Below the pieces are notes generated by a model. The model was not told where the DNA came from. It ran no database searches and saw only the letters and a list, made by a program, of their open reading frames with translations. Shown here piece by piece: positions 12,501 through 23,729 of a stretch of 64,000 bases of DNA (position 1 is its first letter; every line of letters begins with the position of its first letter). A program made the translations under genes and the position numbers. Origin of the DNA: Tricholomella constricta. Its lineage: Eukaryota > Basidiomycota > Agaricomycetes > Agaricales > Lyophyllaceae. The DNA lies in the NCBI GenBank assembly GCA_013368375.1, contig JAACJP010000056.1:62001-126000 (forward strand), read 5' to 3'.

Positions 12501-14605
12501 GGATCGACGGACGTAAGTACCGTGTGGCAGAGCGCCAGAACCGTGAAGAAGCCGTTAAGGAGCCGGGAATGCGGGGCGTGTTCCGAGTCGGAGTCGGCGT
12601 TGACAGAGAAATCTATGTCCTGGGCCAAGGTCGCGTCTCTGAACCGTGGGGTCGTGCGCTTCTTCTTTTCCTCCACCACTTTGTCTGCGCCTTGGGCGGG
12701 CGTTTGAGGGGGTTCCATCGCGATGTTGGAGCTCGATGACTGAGCGACACCCCACAGATCCACGTTCACGGCGAGAGATTCGGTCTTCGTGTCGGAGTCG
12801 ATCGATGCAGGCTTGACTCCCTCCACGACCTCTTCACCCTCATCCATATCCGCATCACCTCTGTATGCACGTCCTCCGATAGAGCATTGCCGGAAGACCA
12901 TAGAGTTCTAGATGACGCATCAGCCAAGAACACGTGTCAATGCATGGGATAGTTTACCTGCGTGAGAGTCCCCGTCTTATCCGAAAAGATGTACTCAATT
13001 TGACCCAGGTCATCTGATAGATTCCAACTCCTGCAAATGGTGGCCTGACGTGTCTTCTCGTACCAGATGTCTGCGTCAAAATAGATGAAAGCCGCTTGAC
13101 AGGTGCGAACGAACTCTATTGAGATGTAAAGGGAGATGGGAACGATGGCCTGAAAGCTGCAGGTAATGTCAGAAGAGTGCGCAGGCAGGTGACAGCCCAT
13201 TGACGACTCACGTTAGAAGTGAAAAGGCCCAAGTTATCAGACCGTTGATACGAGGATTATCATCGCTCAAATCGGCACCATAAAGCCATGGGGCCTCCAT
13301 CGGAAAGTACTTTACTTGAAGGAGTGAGTCGGCAATTGCGCAGCAGGTAGCCATGGCCGCGAGAATAAGTAGATTGACGAAACTACGAGGACAGCATAAA
13401 TTGAGAGGCTTTAGCTAGAGCCGAATGAAGAACTCACACTTGAGGATTCATCTGCCGCTCGACTTTGCTGCGCTTACTTGGAGTACCTCCAGAGTTCAAG
13501 ACAATTTTGGTGTCCAACCCGGTAAACATGACGACGCCCATGGCCCACTTCGTATTCCTGAGCACAGTCCCCCGCAGGAGAGTCATCGATAAATCGACAG
13601 GAGAAATGTCCCCATTGGCCGCCACATTAGCTTGAAGCCTGTACATGTCGGTATCGGGACGGTCACAGTTGATTTGAAACGAATGTTGCGCAAGTTTAAC
13701 GGCGTCTCGGAGGTGGGAGAGCGAAGCAACAGCATGTCGGGATTTAAGGTTCGTCTCACCGTCAAGGTTCTTGGTCTCCACAAAAGCGACGTCCTCCTCC
13801 TCCGACGTTGCGCAGATCATGATATCGGCCGGAATCGGGTCGTTATCCATGATCTTCACAATATCCCCCACATTGAGATCCTCCCACAGGATCCGTTTCC
13901 AGTGAGGTTTCCTCCCTTGCGGTTTCTCGTCCGTGTCGTCGGACGTTACGTCGTCGAACTCGGCGTCCGAGTCGGTGTCATCATCGTGAGATCCAGCTGA
14001 ATTTGGTGTGGGAAGTCGACGTCGAGGACGGGTCAAACCACGGACGAAAGTTTTGTTTTTCGGCTGCATTGCGTTCGTATTCTTCCACTCTCCACCCGCT
14101 AACACCTTCACCGAGCTGTGATTCACTCGTTTGTCCGATTCGTGCCGTTTGATATCTTCATATCCATCTTTAAGCGCGGTGACGGTAAGGATGACTAGCA
14201 ATGGTAGAATGGCTACGCCAGGCGATATTGTTGAGAACTTGGGGAAGAACTGAAGAATCGATATTCCAAGGAAAAATCTGAAGAGTTGTAACGAGGGTGA
14301 GAGAGCCGGGTAAAGATTATGAATCCCACGCACAAGTTCGCTATGCGCCTGAACTGCTCCAGAAGATTTCTAGGGAGGAAGGTTATGATGGTGTACTTCG
14401 AGGTGATGACCTGGTTGCTCGTATAAACATATTCGGGCTTGGGTCTGCCTTTGTGGTCGACGTAATTATCTGGAATATCCTGGTTAACGAATATTGTCCG
14501 TGGTGGTCCCGGTTCTCGTTTCTGTGAGAAAAGCGACTCGACGTTGAATGCCACTGCTCGGGCGTACCAGCCTCGACTGGTCTTGCGGTCGGCCTTGGTC
14601 GACAT
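9559..14605 (-). CDS. P4-type phospholipid-transporting ATPase (flippase), Dnf class, copy 2
   Basis: Second flippase, start ATG at 14605 ([20 protein letters not shown]), stop at 9559-9561. The order of motifs is the same as in copy 1: [75 protein letters not shown] and [11 protein letters not shown]. The two proteins share long stretches, including the segment before TM3 ([16 protein letters not shown]) and the C-terminal [19 protein letters not shown] region. They differ mainly in the acidic insert of the actuator region ([12 protein letters not shown] here) and in the linker after the phosphorylation site. All catalytic motifs are intact. The inverted pair suggests a local duplication with inversion, old enough for introns and linkers to have drifted. 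Likely Golgi, endosome or plasma-membrane localisation, by family. Confidence 0.93.
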
Positions 14606-16326
14606 GATCGAAGACGTGGCAGCAGCAGAGGAAGCGGTCAGTCGGTCAGTCTGCCATCATGGACGTCTGGCAAAGAAGACACTGATGAGTACAGTCAGAC
14701 CTCGCAAGCTCTATGATGCACCCAGTCGGAATTGATTATCACTGAATCATGTGGGACCCCGGTGACAAATGATCAAACGTCAGGGATGATACTATTGGCG
14801 GTTTGGTCGTTTCGACTCCGAGCTCGGGAGTCAGTGGAACGCGTTGCATCCCGGAAGGCCACCCTGTGTATCGGTAAAGTGAGGGGGGGCTATAATTAAA
14901 TAAATCAATGGATGATGAGTGGGTCATAGAGGCTCTTGTCCAGCCTTGACCCCATATGAAGTCCATTCCTTGGCGGCATCAGCCGGTCTTTGGGCAAAAT
15001 TCCAACGCAGCGAGCCCGAAGTGTGCGAAAGCGTGTTTGAATTTCTTTCCACATTTGATATGTACGCGAGTCGCGGCACGTCGGATGACGCGTCCCGTGT
15101 AGAATTGTAGTTTTTCCGACCCTCTTTCCGAGGAGGTTCGGGATTACTCGGAAAATGCTACGGACTGTTTTAACCACGGATGTCAAAAACCATTACACGA
15201 CGGACCTTGTCTGCAAACAATGGGGCAGAGGTTGACAAGGCTGGAAGGCAATCTGCTTAGCCTTAAAAGCTCAAGTGTGCATTGACAGTAAACTTGAAAC
15301 AGATCAACGAATGACGCATTTTATCCCCGGAATCCGGATGAGTGACCTTGGTGTCGATACTACCATCACGATGATGGATGCATACTATATTAAGTATGGA
15401 TGGTTGGATGGATCATCTTGAACTGTTGCATTGCGGACATGTATCGCTCGTCATTCTATTCGGGGTCTTCGGTCTTGCTCGGTCGCATAATTTGGGCGAG
15501 GGGACGAGACACATCCCATTGACACTGGCCAGCATCCAACGTGGTTCGTTCATATTTTCGTCTTCATCATAAAGTTCTGGAGGCACTTCCACATTTACTT
15601 GAAAGGCACCAGTATATCACTCAACCGGGAACTATGGTCCTAATTAACAGCAGCCAACGGCGCGATATTATATATATATGACCTTCAGTAGTAGAAGAAT
15701 TCCAAATCCAGATTAATCTATACATGCGACCATGCAAAGAAAAAGCACAGCATCAGGCACTGACTGAGGGCATCTCAAGGCCAGCTATCCGAATATGCCA
15801 AACATTCGCTGCGCCGCAAGTATTTATTATGTTCACCCGTATGTGGGCAGGGCAGTCAATACGCGCGTCGACACTCCCGCGGACCTGAGACTGAGATAGC
15901 AACTTCAATACCGAGGCGAGCCCCGGTTACTCGACACCACAAACTGCATGCTCTGCCTACTTATGCAGTTTTGTCATAACTTATTGGGAGACTTTACGAT
16001 ATACTTATTGTCCTGCTACATGGGCAAAATTCGTAGCTATCGCGGGTAAAGAAGTGATTGGCTTTAGAAGATGAAAAATGAGGTGCGATTATATCGTGTG
16101 CGAGTTGAAACAACATACTGGTAAGGTAGAAATTAACAGGTAACCTACGAGAGAATAAAACAAAACAAAACGTGGGTATCATACCTGGTTGTGAGATAAT
16201 GTGTAGGGAAACATATATGCCAGTAATCGCAATCATGGTACATATGTAGCAGAACCCGGAGGAAGACAGAGACAATCTCGATATATAATTTGGCAGAAAA
16301 CATACAAATATCACGCAGCGGAGAGT
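14606..16326. other. intergenic, 1.7 kb
   Basis: 5' region of flippase copy 2 and 3' region of the MFS gene. It contains a TATATATATA run near 15670 and short G runs near 14884. I find no open frame with splice-supported extension, no tRNA and no repeat shared with the rest of the window. Confidence 0.4.
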
Positions 16327-18975
16327 CTAGTGGCGCTCCGAGCTTCTCGGTGGCCCAGCCCCTCTGCCAGGATTATCCAAACCATCTCCAAGCAGCGTCT
16401 CCTCCCGATCGCTCCCAATACGAGTCTCCTCATCTTCCACATCACTCGACGACAGCGACAGCAAGGGATCAGATTCCGACCCCGAACTTGGCCCCGAGCG
16501 CGTCTCTTTTGGCAGCCGGACAAAAGTCAAGAGCGCAAACGATGTCATAATCGTCACCATCGACAGGATAAATATCCCCCTCGGGAAAGTCGCGACCGTC
16601 TTCATGTACACCAGTCCGTACAGCGCCGGGCCCAAAATCTGGGACCTATCCATCCCCGCACCCCGAGTTACACACAAAATAAGATGCGGAAGAGAATGTA
16701 TGGACTCACGATAGCGCTTGTATGACGCTGAGCGCGCCGAAGAGCCTCCCGGACTCGGTGCCGCCGCGTCGGCGATACATGGCGAGCGCCACGCTCTGCA
16801 GGGCGGGGTTGAGGCCGGCGCCCATGGAGGCGAGCATGCTGAAGACAGTGAAGAATAGGGCGGTCGGTGCTATCGCCAGGAATGTGTATGAGATGACCTC
16901 AATGAAGAGTGAGGCATGTGCGAGCCTGAGGTCAAATGCGGGGGAATGCAGCTCTTTAGTGACAGTCTTTGGGGTGCTATTCGGTTCAGATGACGCGCTT
17001 GTCGTTGAAGAGAGGAGAGGGCCCTCGGCTGGGTTGTTGGATTTCGATGGGACCTCGATGGTAACAGGCTTTGGCTTAAGGACGTTAATGATACCTGCAA
17101 GGCAATTGTGAGTCAAATGTGGATGACGAGGATCAAGTAAAAATATTTGCATGGGAGAATGATCGTCAAAAAAAGAGCGCGGGCAGCGCCAACTAGTGTG
17201 AGCCAATATCCCAACTATAAAGCATTAGATGAGCACATAAAAAAACAATTGATATAATCAGACTTACTGTTTCGGACGTCCACCCAAACGTCGACGCAGC
17301 GAACTGGAATTTAAACGTATACGACCCCTAGCAGATCCCGTCAATTCCCAAATCTAACGCAAATTGCACATCGATCCACCCACCATGATCGACACAGCCA
17401 AGCCATACACAGCAGCTACAATCGTCAAGTTCCAATCCCTCTTCTTCCTCTTCAAAGGATTATCACCCGGCCCCCTCGGCTTCAGCTCGGGTAAGAACAC
17501 TGTCAGCGGCAACAAAAACGCAAACAGGCGTTTCGCTCTAACGAGGAGGCCCACGGCCGGATTACGCTCGCGATCCAAAGCCGTGTCGCGCACTTCCTCA
17601 TCATATTTTATTTTCGATTGTTGCATCTGAGATTTGAGAAGCGATTCGGGGAGGACGAACCAGATCAGGAAGGCGTAGATCAGATGCACGGCAGCTGCTG
17701 CGTAGAACACCGACAGCAATTGGCCGGAGAAGCGGATCAGGAGGCCACCGAAGGTAGGACCAATGGCCATGCCTGTAAAGAGCAAACCAAGACTGAGGGA
17801 GAAGGTGCGAGAACTACATGTGCCGTCAGTCAACTGGTCAATGGGGGTAGAATATTGATGGTCGAAAATCCCTACCGCGTTGCTTCCGTGGTGGTGTCGG
17901 CTATGTAGGCGTGCATTGCAGCAACTGAAGCAGTAAGACCTGTGAACACCATCAAGATTACAATTCCCTGAGGTCAACGATAGTATAAGAACTGACCACC
18001 CAAAGAGCCTTCTATGAGTGGTCCAAGAAGTAAAAACCAATAACCTCCAGGAAGGCGCTGAAAATTACGCGAGACAAAGATAAAATTGAAATCTGTCAAG
18101 AGCAGGCCAATGACGGAAAGTCCTAGGAGCCGAGTACGCCCATGGCGGTCCGAGAACTACATGGGTTTGTCCTCAAGAAAAGCGCCATAGACTTAAAGCG
18201 AGCAACGCACTGAACCCCACCACCCAGTTGTCAGACAACTGAGGATGCCCATAGAAGCGGTGATGACTATCAGAAAAATGATTAGTAAAGTTCTCCGAAG
18301 TCGACCGATGCTCGTAAAGAAGAGCGCATAGTGTTCGTTTCAGAACCATATCAGACAACTTACCGGCGGTCAATTTTGCAACTGCAGCCTGCACAACTGG
18401 GTCCGAGGCGCAAATGCCACCTGGCCTCTTGGGGACCTCAGTGTCATTCTGTACACCAAGACGAGGGACACTAAAGTCCTGGCTGTATTTTCCATTTTCT
18501 GGCAGCATAGGAGGCATGATAGGCGAGATTCCAGGAATATCGAAAGAACCTCCAAGCGTGGGGAGCGTCTGCCGGAGGATATCCGGTTTGTGAACACTAC
18601 AGGCCAGAAGGGTGTATATTTCTATTCGCGGCGCAATAGTCGCGGACATGGCAATAGCGGTGAATGGTACAATGACCAGCAGCCTATGAACAGTGTGAGA
18701 AACGCGTTACGATCGCCGCAGACAATGGGGGACGCCTACCACCACGGTGAAGGCGTCTTCCACCATGGAAGATGCTTGTGAGATTCCTTGCGAAGACGAT
18801 AGTCGGCATCGGCGTCTAGGTCCTCGTGGTTCGGATGAACGAGATCTTCTAGGAGTTCGGCGGCCTCATCGCCCACGGCCCCGTCAGGCAATATGAGGCT
18901 TTCTGGCTGTGGAACATAGGGGCCTGGGGAGGGAGATCTATGGGCCCGCGACTGGCTGCGCGATTGAGGAGACAT
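16327..18975 (-). CDS. major facilitator superfamily (MFS) transporter
   Basis: Predicted 12-TM secondary transporter; substrate unknown. ATG at 18975 begins a polar N-terminal tail (MSPQSRSQSRAHRSPSPGPY). TM1 follows after SPWW (LLVIVPFTAIAMSATIAPR). The MFS signature after TM2 is seen as GWWGSFSDRHGRTRLLG. A long cytosolic loop near the middle (KSQMQQSKIKYDEEVRD to LKPRGPGDNPLKRKKRDW) separates the two halves, and a second Ser/Pro-rich loop follows KPKPVTIEVPSK. The C-terminus is acidic and Ser-rich (SDPLLSLSSSDVEDEE). Stop at 16327-16329. Several short introns are needed. The start codon is only 129 bp from the left end of the nested transposon block; before that insertion it would have shared a short divergent promoter with GMF1. 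Confidence 0.85.
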
Positions 18976-19104
18976 GAGGAGATGGTGGTTGCAGCTACAA
19001 AAAAAGTTAGACCCCCACGAGGGGGCGCATTACACGACCGTGTCGATGGCGTCCCGCATGGAACCTCCAATTATAAAGCTATGTCATCAGATCTTATCGA
19101 ATCT

Positions 19105-19145
19105 GATAAGCCCGACCGCATTCGGCAACAAGTTCCCAGCGTTAT
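19105..19145. repeat. 41-bp direct repeat flanking the Ngaro-like element, left copy
   Basis: Begins GATAAGCCCGACCG and ends CCAGCGTTAT. It is identical to 37678-37718 and in the same orientation. The internal B1-A2 junction lacks it: there GATAAG is joined by only GCCA to GCGCTCTCG. Confidence 0.85.
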
Positions 19146-19330
19146 GCGCTCTCGTAATTGGTAGTAATGAAGGAATAGATAAAATAGAGTAAGTAAGCGG
19201 TCAGGGGGGGTTCTACGAGTCAACGTCGGCGCGAAAGTCTGCCGCGACGGTTGCTGTGGGGAAACCTCCCCGGTACAAATGGTAGTGCGTCCTGTATTGC
19301 GTCTAGGTAAGCGAGTGAGGCAACAACCCA
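19146..19330 (-). repeat. Ngaro split direct repeat B2
   Basis: 185 bp, matching 31891-32075 (B1) with one difference near the end (GTGAGGCAAC here, GTGAGACAAC in B1). It is the 3'-terminal repeat of the element on the minus strand. Confidence 0.9.
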
Positions 19331-19389
19331 AAACAACAACATACCAACTGTGGGAGAGTAGAAGAATAGTCAAAGGGAGGGAAGGAGGG

Positions 19390-19480
19390 TGAGCAGAAAT
19401 TCTTCGAAGATGAGCGGATGCGAATGAGAAAGAATGTCTGAGATTGGTCGAATGCTCGAATGTATATTAGAAAGCAATAA
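19390..19480 (-). repeat. Ngaro repeat A2, distal 91 bp (cut off by KDZ insertion)
   Basis: Identical to 37503-37593 of A1. It ends at GCAATAA, the target duplication of the KDZ element. The rest of A2 lies 12.3 kb away at 31797-31886; 91 + 90 bp equals the 181 bp of A1. Confidence 0.9.
19474..19480. repeat. 7-bp target site duplication, left
   Basis: GCAATAA, repeated at 31790-31796. The uninterrupted A1 copy reads AAAGCAATAATCG, so exactly these seven bases are doubled. The bases beyond on each side differ from A1 and belong to the insert. Confidence 0.85.
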
Positions 19481-19499
19481 CACCTGATGCTGGCACCCT

Positions 19500-19597
19500 T
19501 TTGCAAAATATACTGTAGTTACAGTCGACGTGCTTTGCAAAACTGCCTGATAGCTATAGGTCTGCAGTTTGCAAAGTGCAGTCCTGTACTTTGCAAA
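19500..19597. repeat. subterminal TTTGCAAA array, left end of KDZ element
   Basis: Four copies of the palindrome TTTGCAAA start at 19500, 19534, 19568 and 19590 (spacing 34, 34, 22), with ACAGTC-type words between them. They are probable binding sites for the transposase or its zinc-binding N-terminus; that role is inferred. Confidence 0.8.
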
Positions 19598-19827
19598 CTC
19601 GTCTGTAACTGAATGATGCCACGCTTGTCCTTCCCGCCATGCTTGTCTTTCCCGCCACTGTGCTCGCTGCGAACTACACTCCTCGAGCCCGCCCGCCCGC
19701 CCCCGCCCCCCCCTGGCCTCCTTGGCTCCCCGCCTTTGCGCACTGACCATTCTCGATATGGATACCAATGTTTATATTTAAATTCAATTCTTTTTCTGAT
19801 TTTTACGTTGCGAATAAAAAATGTCTA

Positions 19828-22800
19828 TTATTCGCCATCGTCGTGTCCGTTGAGCTCGGGGGGGATTACATCTTCTACATCTAGGCCTAACGCTACGTAT
19901 TCGGGTACAAACCGCCAGATATGCTGACAATGGCCCCTCATCCTGCGGTACTGTGATGCTTGACGAGCGGCGTATGCTCTGAGGGCCTCAACCGATGCAC
20001 TATCCTTCGACACGAAACACATCGCTGCCGGCCGCCGATCCCATTTGACAGCCATCGACTCGAAAAACTGGAGCACGCGACGCATCTCCTCGAGCAAAAG
20101 CTGGACTTCCTCCGACCAACGATCAGCCCTTGCCTTGCTCTTGCAGAACTCGATACGTAGTGCTTAAAACAACCAATTACTTCAGGATAGAGACAATAAA
20201 AGATGAAATGAGATAACGAACCGTCCTTCATGCCTTGATTGTTGGCCAGTTGAGAACCATCCCCCAATCGTGACCAGATCCAGGAAACGCTGCGATGCCC
20301 CTCTGACTGACTACCATCCCCCGAGAGCTGTGAGATGTCAGCCTCTGCAAGCACGGGAAAAGAGACCTCCCAGCTGGACGTGCCGGAAAGTATCCCTGCG
20401 AGATGTCCCAGAGCCACCCGCGCCACTCGATACTTCAACGAAGCCGCCTTGATCTTGACCTTGACACGATCGATGATGTTTCGAGACCGGGTGTTATGGT
20501 GCTGCCCGCGCTGGAAACGGTCCTTGTCAATGTAAAGATAGGCTTGAAGGCGTAGCCCTTCTCGCAGTTCATCGAGTGCATCGTTGGCCTGCGATTTGCG
20601 AAGCCTCCACTCCATCTCCTGTAGACGCACATCGCAAGGGAGTTGGCGCTTCAAAGACGAGGGCAGCATTAGTGGAATTTTCTCCGGCATCTCGTCCTGA
20701 TCACTGGTATTTTTGGAGCGGTGTAAGGAGAGCGCCGGCATGTAGAGGTGCTGGATCTCAATCCAAGCATCAATTTTGCGGCGGAGAACATTTCGTCGAA
20801 CCTGGATTCGGGTGTTCTGGTAGTCAGTCGAGTGGCTTGTTAATTCACCCGCATCAATACCAAGACGACGCCTGGAGAATGATAAGTCAAGGTGATCTCT
20901 GCCCAAGTCTTAAAGAGACACGTACTGATGCTCCTCGAGGTCAAGCCCCATTGTCATAAACTGGCTTGCCGACACAGTCTCGTGAAGGATGTAAGCATTT
21001 CCGTGGGCCAGATCTTTGGCATCCTGAACAGCTAGCTCGCGTCGCACGGCATCCAGAGTGAGAGCTAACGAACAATGCTTCAGAAGAGGACATAACAGAA
21101 GCCGTGTGCGGTACTCACATTTGAAGCGTGATTCAAAAGGGTTTGGCTTACTGTGGTCCTGGAGCCATTCCTCCAATTCAATCTTCCATGCCCTGACTTC
21201 ACCTTCGCCAGCCTCGTCTAATCCCTGCTCCAATTGATGGTAGCGAAAGACTTGTTCGCTTCGCTCGGCGACAGCATTTTGGATCTTCCGTAGCAATGAA
21301 ACGCCTGACGCATTTGTTAGTTGTTACAATGTTTAGGTAGCAATGCATGCGTACCCATGAGTGTGGTCTTCTTCCAGTTCCAGTCACCGAAATGATCGTC
21401 GAGGGTGTCTTGACGAGAACCAGGGCCCATTTCACGCGTACTTGTGGCAACCGGGTTGATATGCGACCAGCCACGTTCAGGGGCCTCACCGTCTGTTCGT
21501 CCAACGCCCCAATTGTAGTTGAAGGAGAAGACCGTTTGGCAGGCCATGATGTGAGCAGGAAGATGAAATTTTGGAACGAGGAAAACTATATGCTGCCGCC
21601 CCTCCGCATCTAGGTGAAGGCGTCTTGGGTATTTCTCCATGCGCTTCCAGATATGTATGCTCCACTGGCAAGCAATATCGTATGATACAACTAGCTCGAT
21701 AGACTCGGAGGGTGACTCGGAGGGTGAGAGGTGGGAAAGGCTAGAAAAGAACAGATAATCCATGTTCACATACCTATTGAATGGCGTCAGCATCATCAAC
21801 GAAGAAAACAGCTCAAAGAATGCACGTACCGCTCTGATCGCTGAAGATCACCCACTGATTGGGGCCGCTTCACATCATGACGAGCGCAGTCAATCGTACC
21901 AACGCCAGTTGCAGCGAGGCCTTTTGCTGAGCGTTCAGCGTCGACAGCTTTATGATTGGAGCAAGTAGAGGGCTGGAATATTGGTATCAGTGATCAGAGT
22001 TGAGAGGGTACGTGAAACAACTCACGTCTTGAATCACGAGCGTACCGAATGTGTTGAGAAAGTTGATAAATTCGTCCCTCTTGACAAAGTACGACATGCC
22101 GTCACCCAAGGCAGGATCAACGATGCTGTTGGATACGTGCTTCCTCTTAAGGCGAAAGTTGGCATCGATTCCAAGGAACAAGCGGTAAATCCACCTAGGA
22201 AGGGTGTTATAAAAAATGATACTACAACGGCAAAATCACGCACCGCTTCTCTGGTGGCTCGTTCTGCCATCCTGAAGGGAGATTGAGACCAGGCTGAGGA
22301 CACGCTGGGCAGAGAACTGCCAGCTCTCCAGCGGCTGTCCCCGCCGCACCAGCAGGATCGTGGCCTCGCCCCGAACGTTTCAGCATCTTGATATGCCGGT
22401 ACTCCCGAACCATGCGCATGAACGCTGAATAGCGATCCTATACGAGAACGTTAACAATTAGACTGCTGGTAGAAACGGTCAAACAGACCTTGATTTTCGG
22501 AATGCCGGTATTGTCCGAAAGTCGAGTGAGCGCATGGTAGAACTCGAAGCACGATGCCTTCGACTCGAAGGTCAACAGATGAAAGTGCTTCAAAACTGCA
22601 AAGGTGGCAGCAGACTTGGGCTGGGAGACAGTTGCCGGATACCAACGATGACGAAGAAGCTGGACAAAGGAGAGCTGGGCAGTCTCACAGTTGCAGAAGT
22701 CAACAGCTACTTCATGTACCCCATTGACGTGCACGACAACAAAATCATCGCCGTAGGCAACCTTTGGATTGGAGCAGCCCTCACCCACCCGGTGGCCCAG

Positions 22801-23538
22801 TTGAATGCGAAGTCCGAGGTCCTTGAGGGTGATCTTTTCGAAGAAAGTTTTGTTCCACGCCTTGTGAATTTAATTTTAGGCCTGAGGAAGGATGAAACGA
22901 ATTCACGATACACACCTTGACCCTGTGAAGGCTGTTTTGCCGGTGTCCAGCGACGGTGCAGCCCGAGCATAGAAGCTGACCTCCCTCGCAGTCCTCGCAT
23001 CTGATTTTCGCCTCATGTAGCCCACACATGGGGCATAGCTCTTCAGTGTATTCGCCCCTACCGTCCCAGCGCATGTCCTCGGCAACAAAGCTATCTCGAT
23101 CGGGAATCCAGCATTTCAATGGGTTATCCTGGCCATATACATAAGTGGATGCAAGCCAAAGGTGAGGGTGATGAATGCGCTTACCGTTGCACGTCGCGGG
23201 CGTGGTGCGACCATAGTCGCGTCCAAGTGCTCAGCGTAGGCAGGATCGAGCCAAGGAGCACTGTCAGTGACGTCCACGGAATGATGAGCTGCTGGCGTGT
23301 CCTCCCAGGCATGTGGTTCGAAGCTGGGACTCGATGACCGCACACGTTTACCAGGGGAGGCGTGGATGGAGGAGTAGTGGGTTGACCAACCCAGGTTTCC
23401 ACTGGGCAGGGCATGATACCGCGTAAGGGGTACCTGGATAGGTTGAGGGGGTGGAGTGAGGCGTGAGGGATCATCATCCTGGCATGAATGTATGCGGATT
23501 TGGAGGTTAGCTTTCTTGTTGCGTTTGGCGTTCGACAT
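19828..23538 (-). CDS. KDZ (Kyakuja-Dileera-Zisupton) transposase with CxC2 zinc domain
   Basis: Transposase of the element. ATG at 23538 gives a basic start (MSNAKRNKKANLQIRIHSC). After a Pro-rich linker and one intron comes a cysteine cluster (CPMCGLHEAKIRCEDCEGG, then LLCSGCTVAGHRQNSLHRV), the CxC2-type zinc domain of this family. The catalytic core follows: first Asp in FLGIDANFRLKRKH, second Asp in VVSYDIACQWSIHIW, Glu in RTDGEAPERGWSHINP. The C-terminal part is helical and rich in Arg, Gln and Glu. It ends in an acidic tail (LDVEDVIPPELNGHDDGE) at 19828. About eight short introns join cleanly, for example PPEKR to WIYRLFLGIDAN across 22240-22190. No internal stop was found, so it is probably active. 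It lies about 190 bp downstream of the TET/JBP gene, same strand. Confidence 0.9.
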
Positions 23539-23729
23539 GGAGGGGGGGGGGGGGGCTTGGCGTTACAAGTTGGCGTCAGACTAAAAAACCTCAGTACGCA
23601 TGGACCATGGTGGCTCCCAGGGTTGAAGACAGCCTGCAATTAATATGATCAGACAAATTGCTACGCGCCGCACAACAGATTCTGGTGGAATCAATGGAAT
23701 TGCCAAGGAACAGGAGATATTGAGCATGA

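Noticed and set aside
19105..19480. A separate solo or internally deleted retrotransposon left of the KDZ element
   Set aside because: Joined to 31797-31886 after removing the KDZ insert and one target copy, it completes repeats A2 and B2 of the 32-37 kb element, so it is one element, not a second one.
23541..23554. Run of 14 G just upstream of the KDZ transposase start
   Set aside because: A simple homopolymer, possibly a length-uncertain spot in the assembly; no evidence for function.
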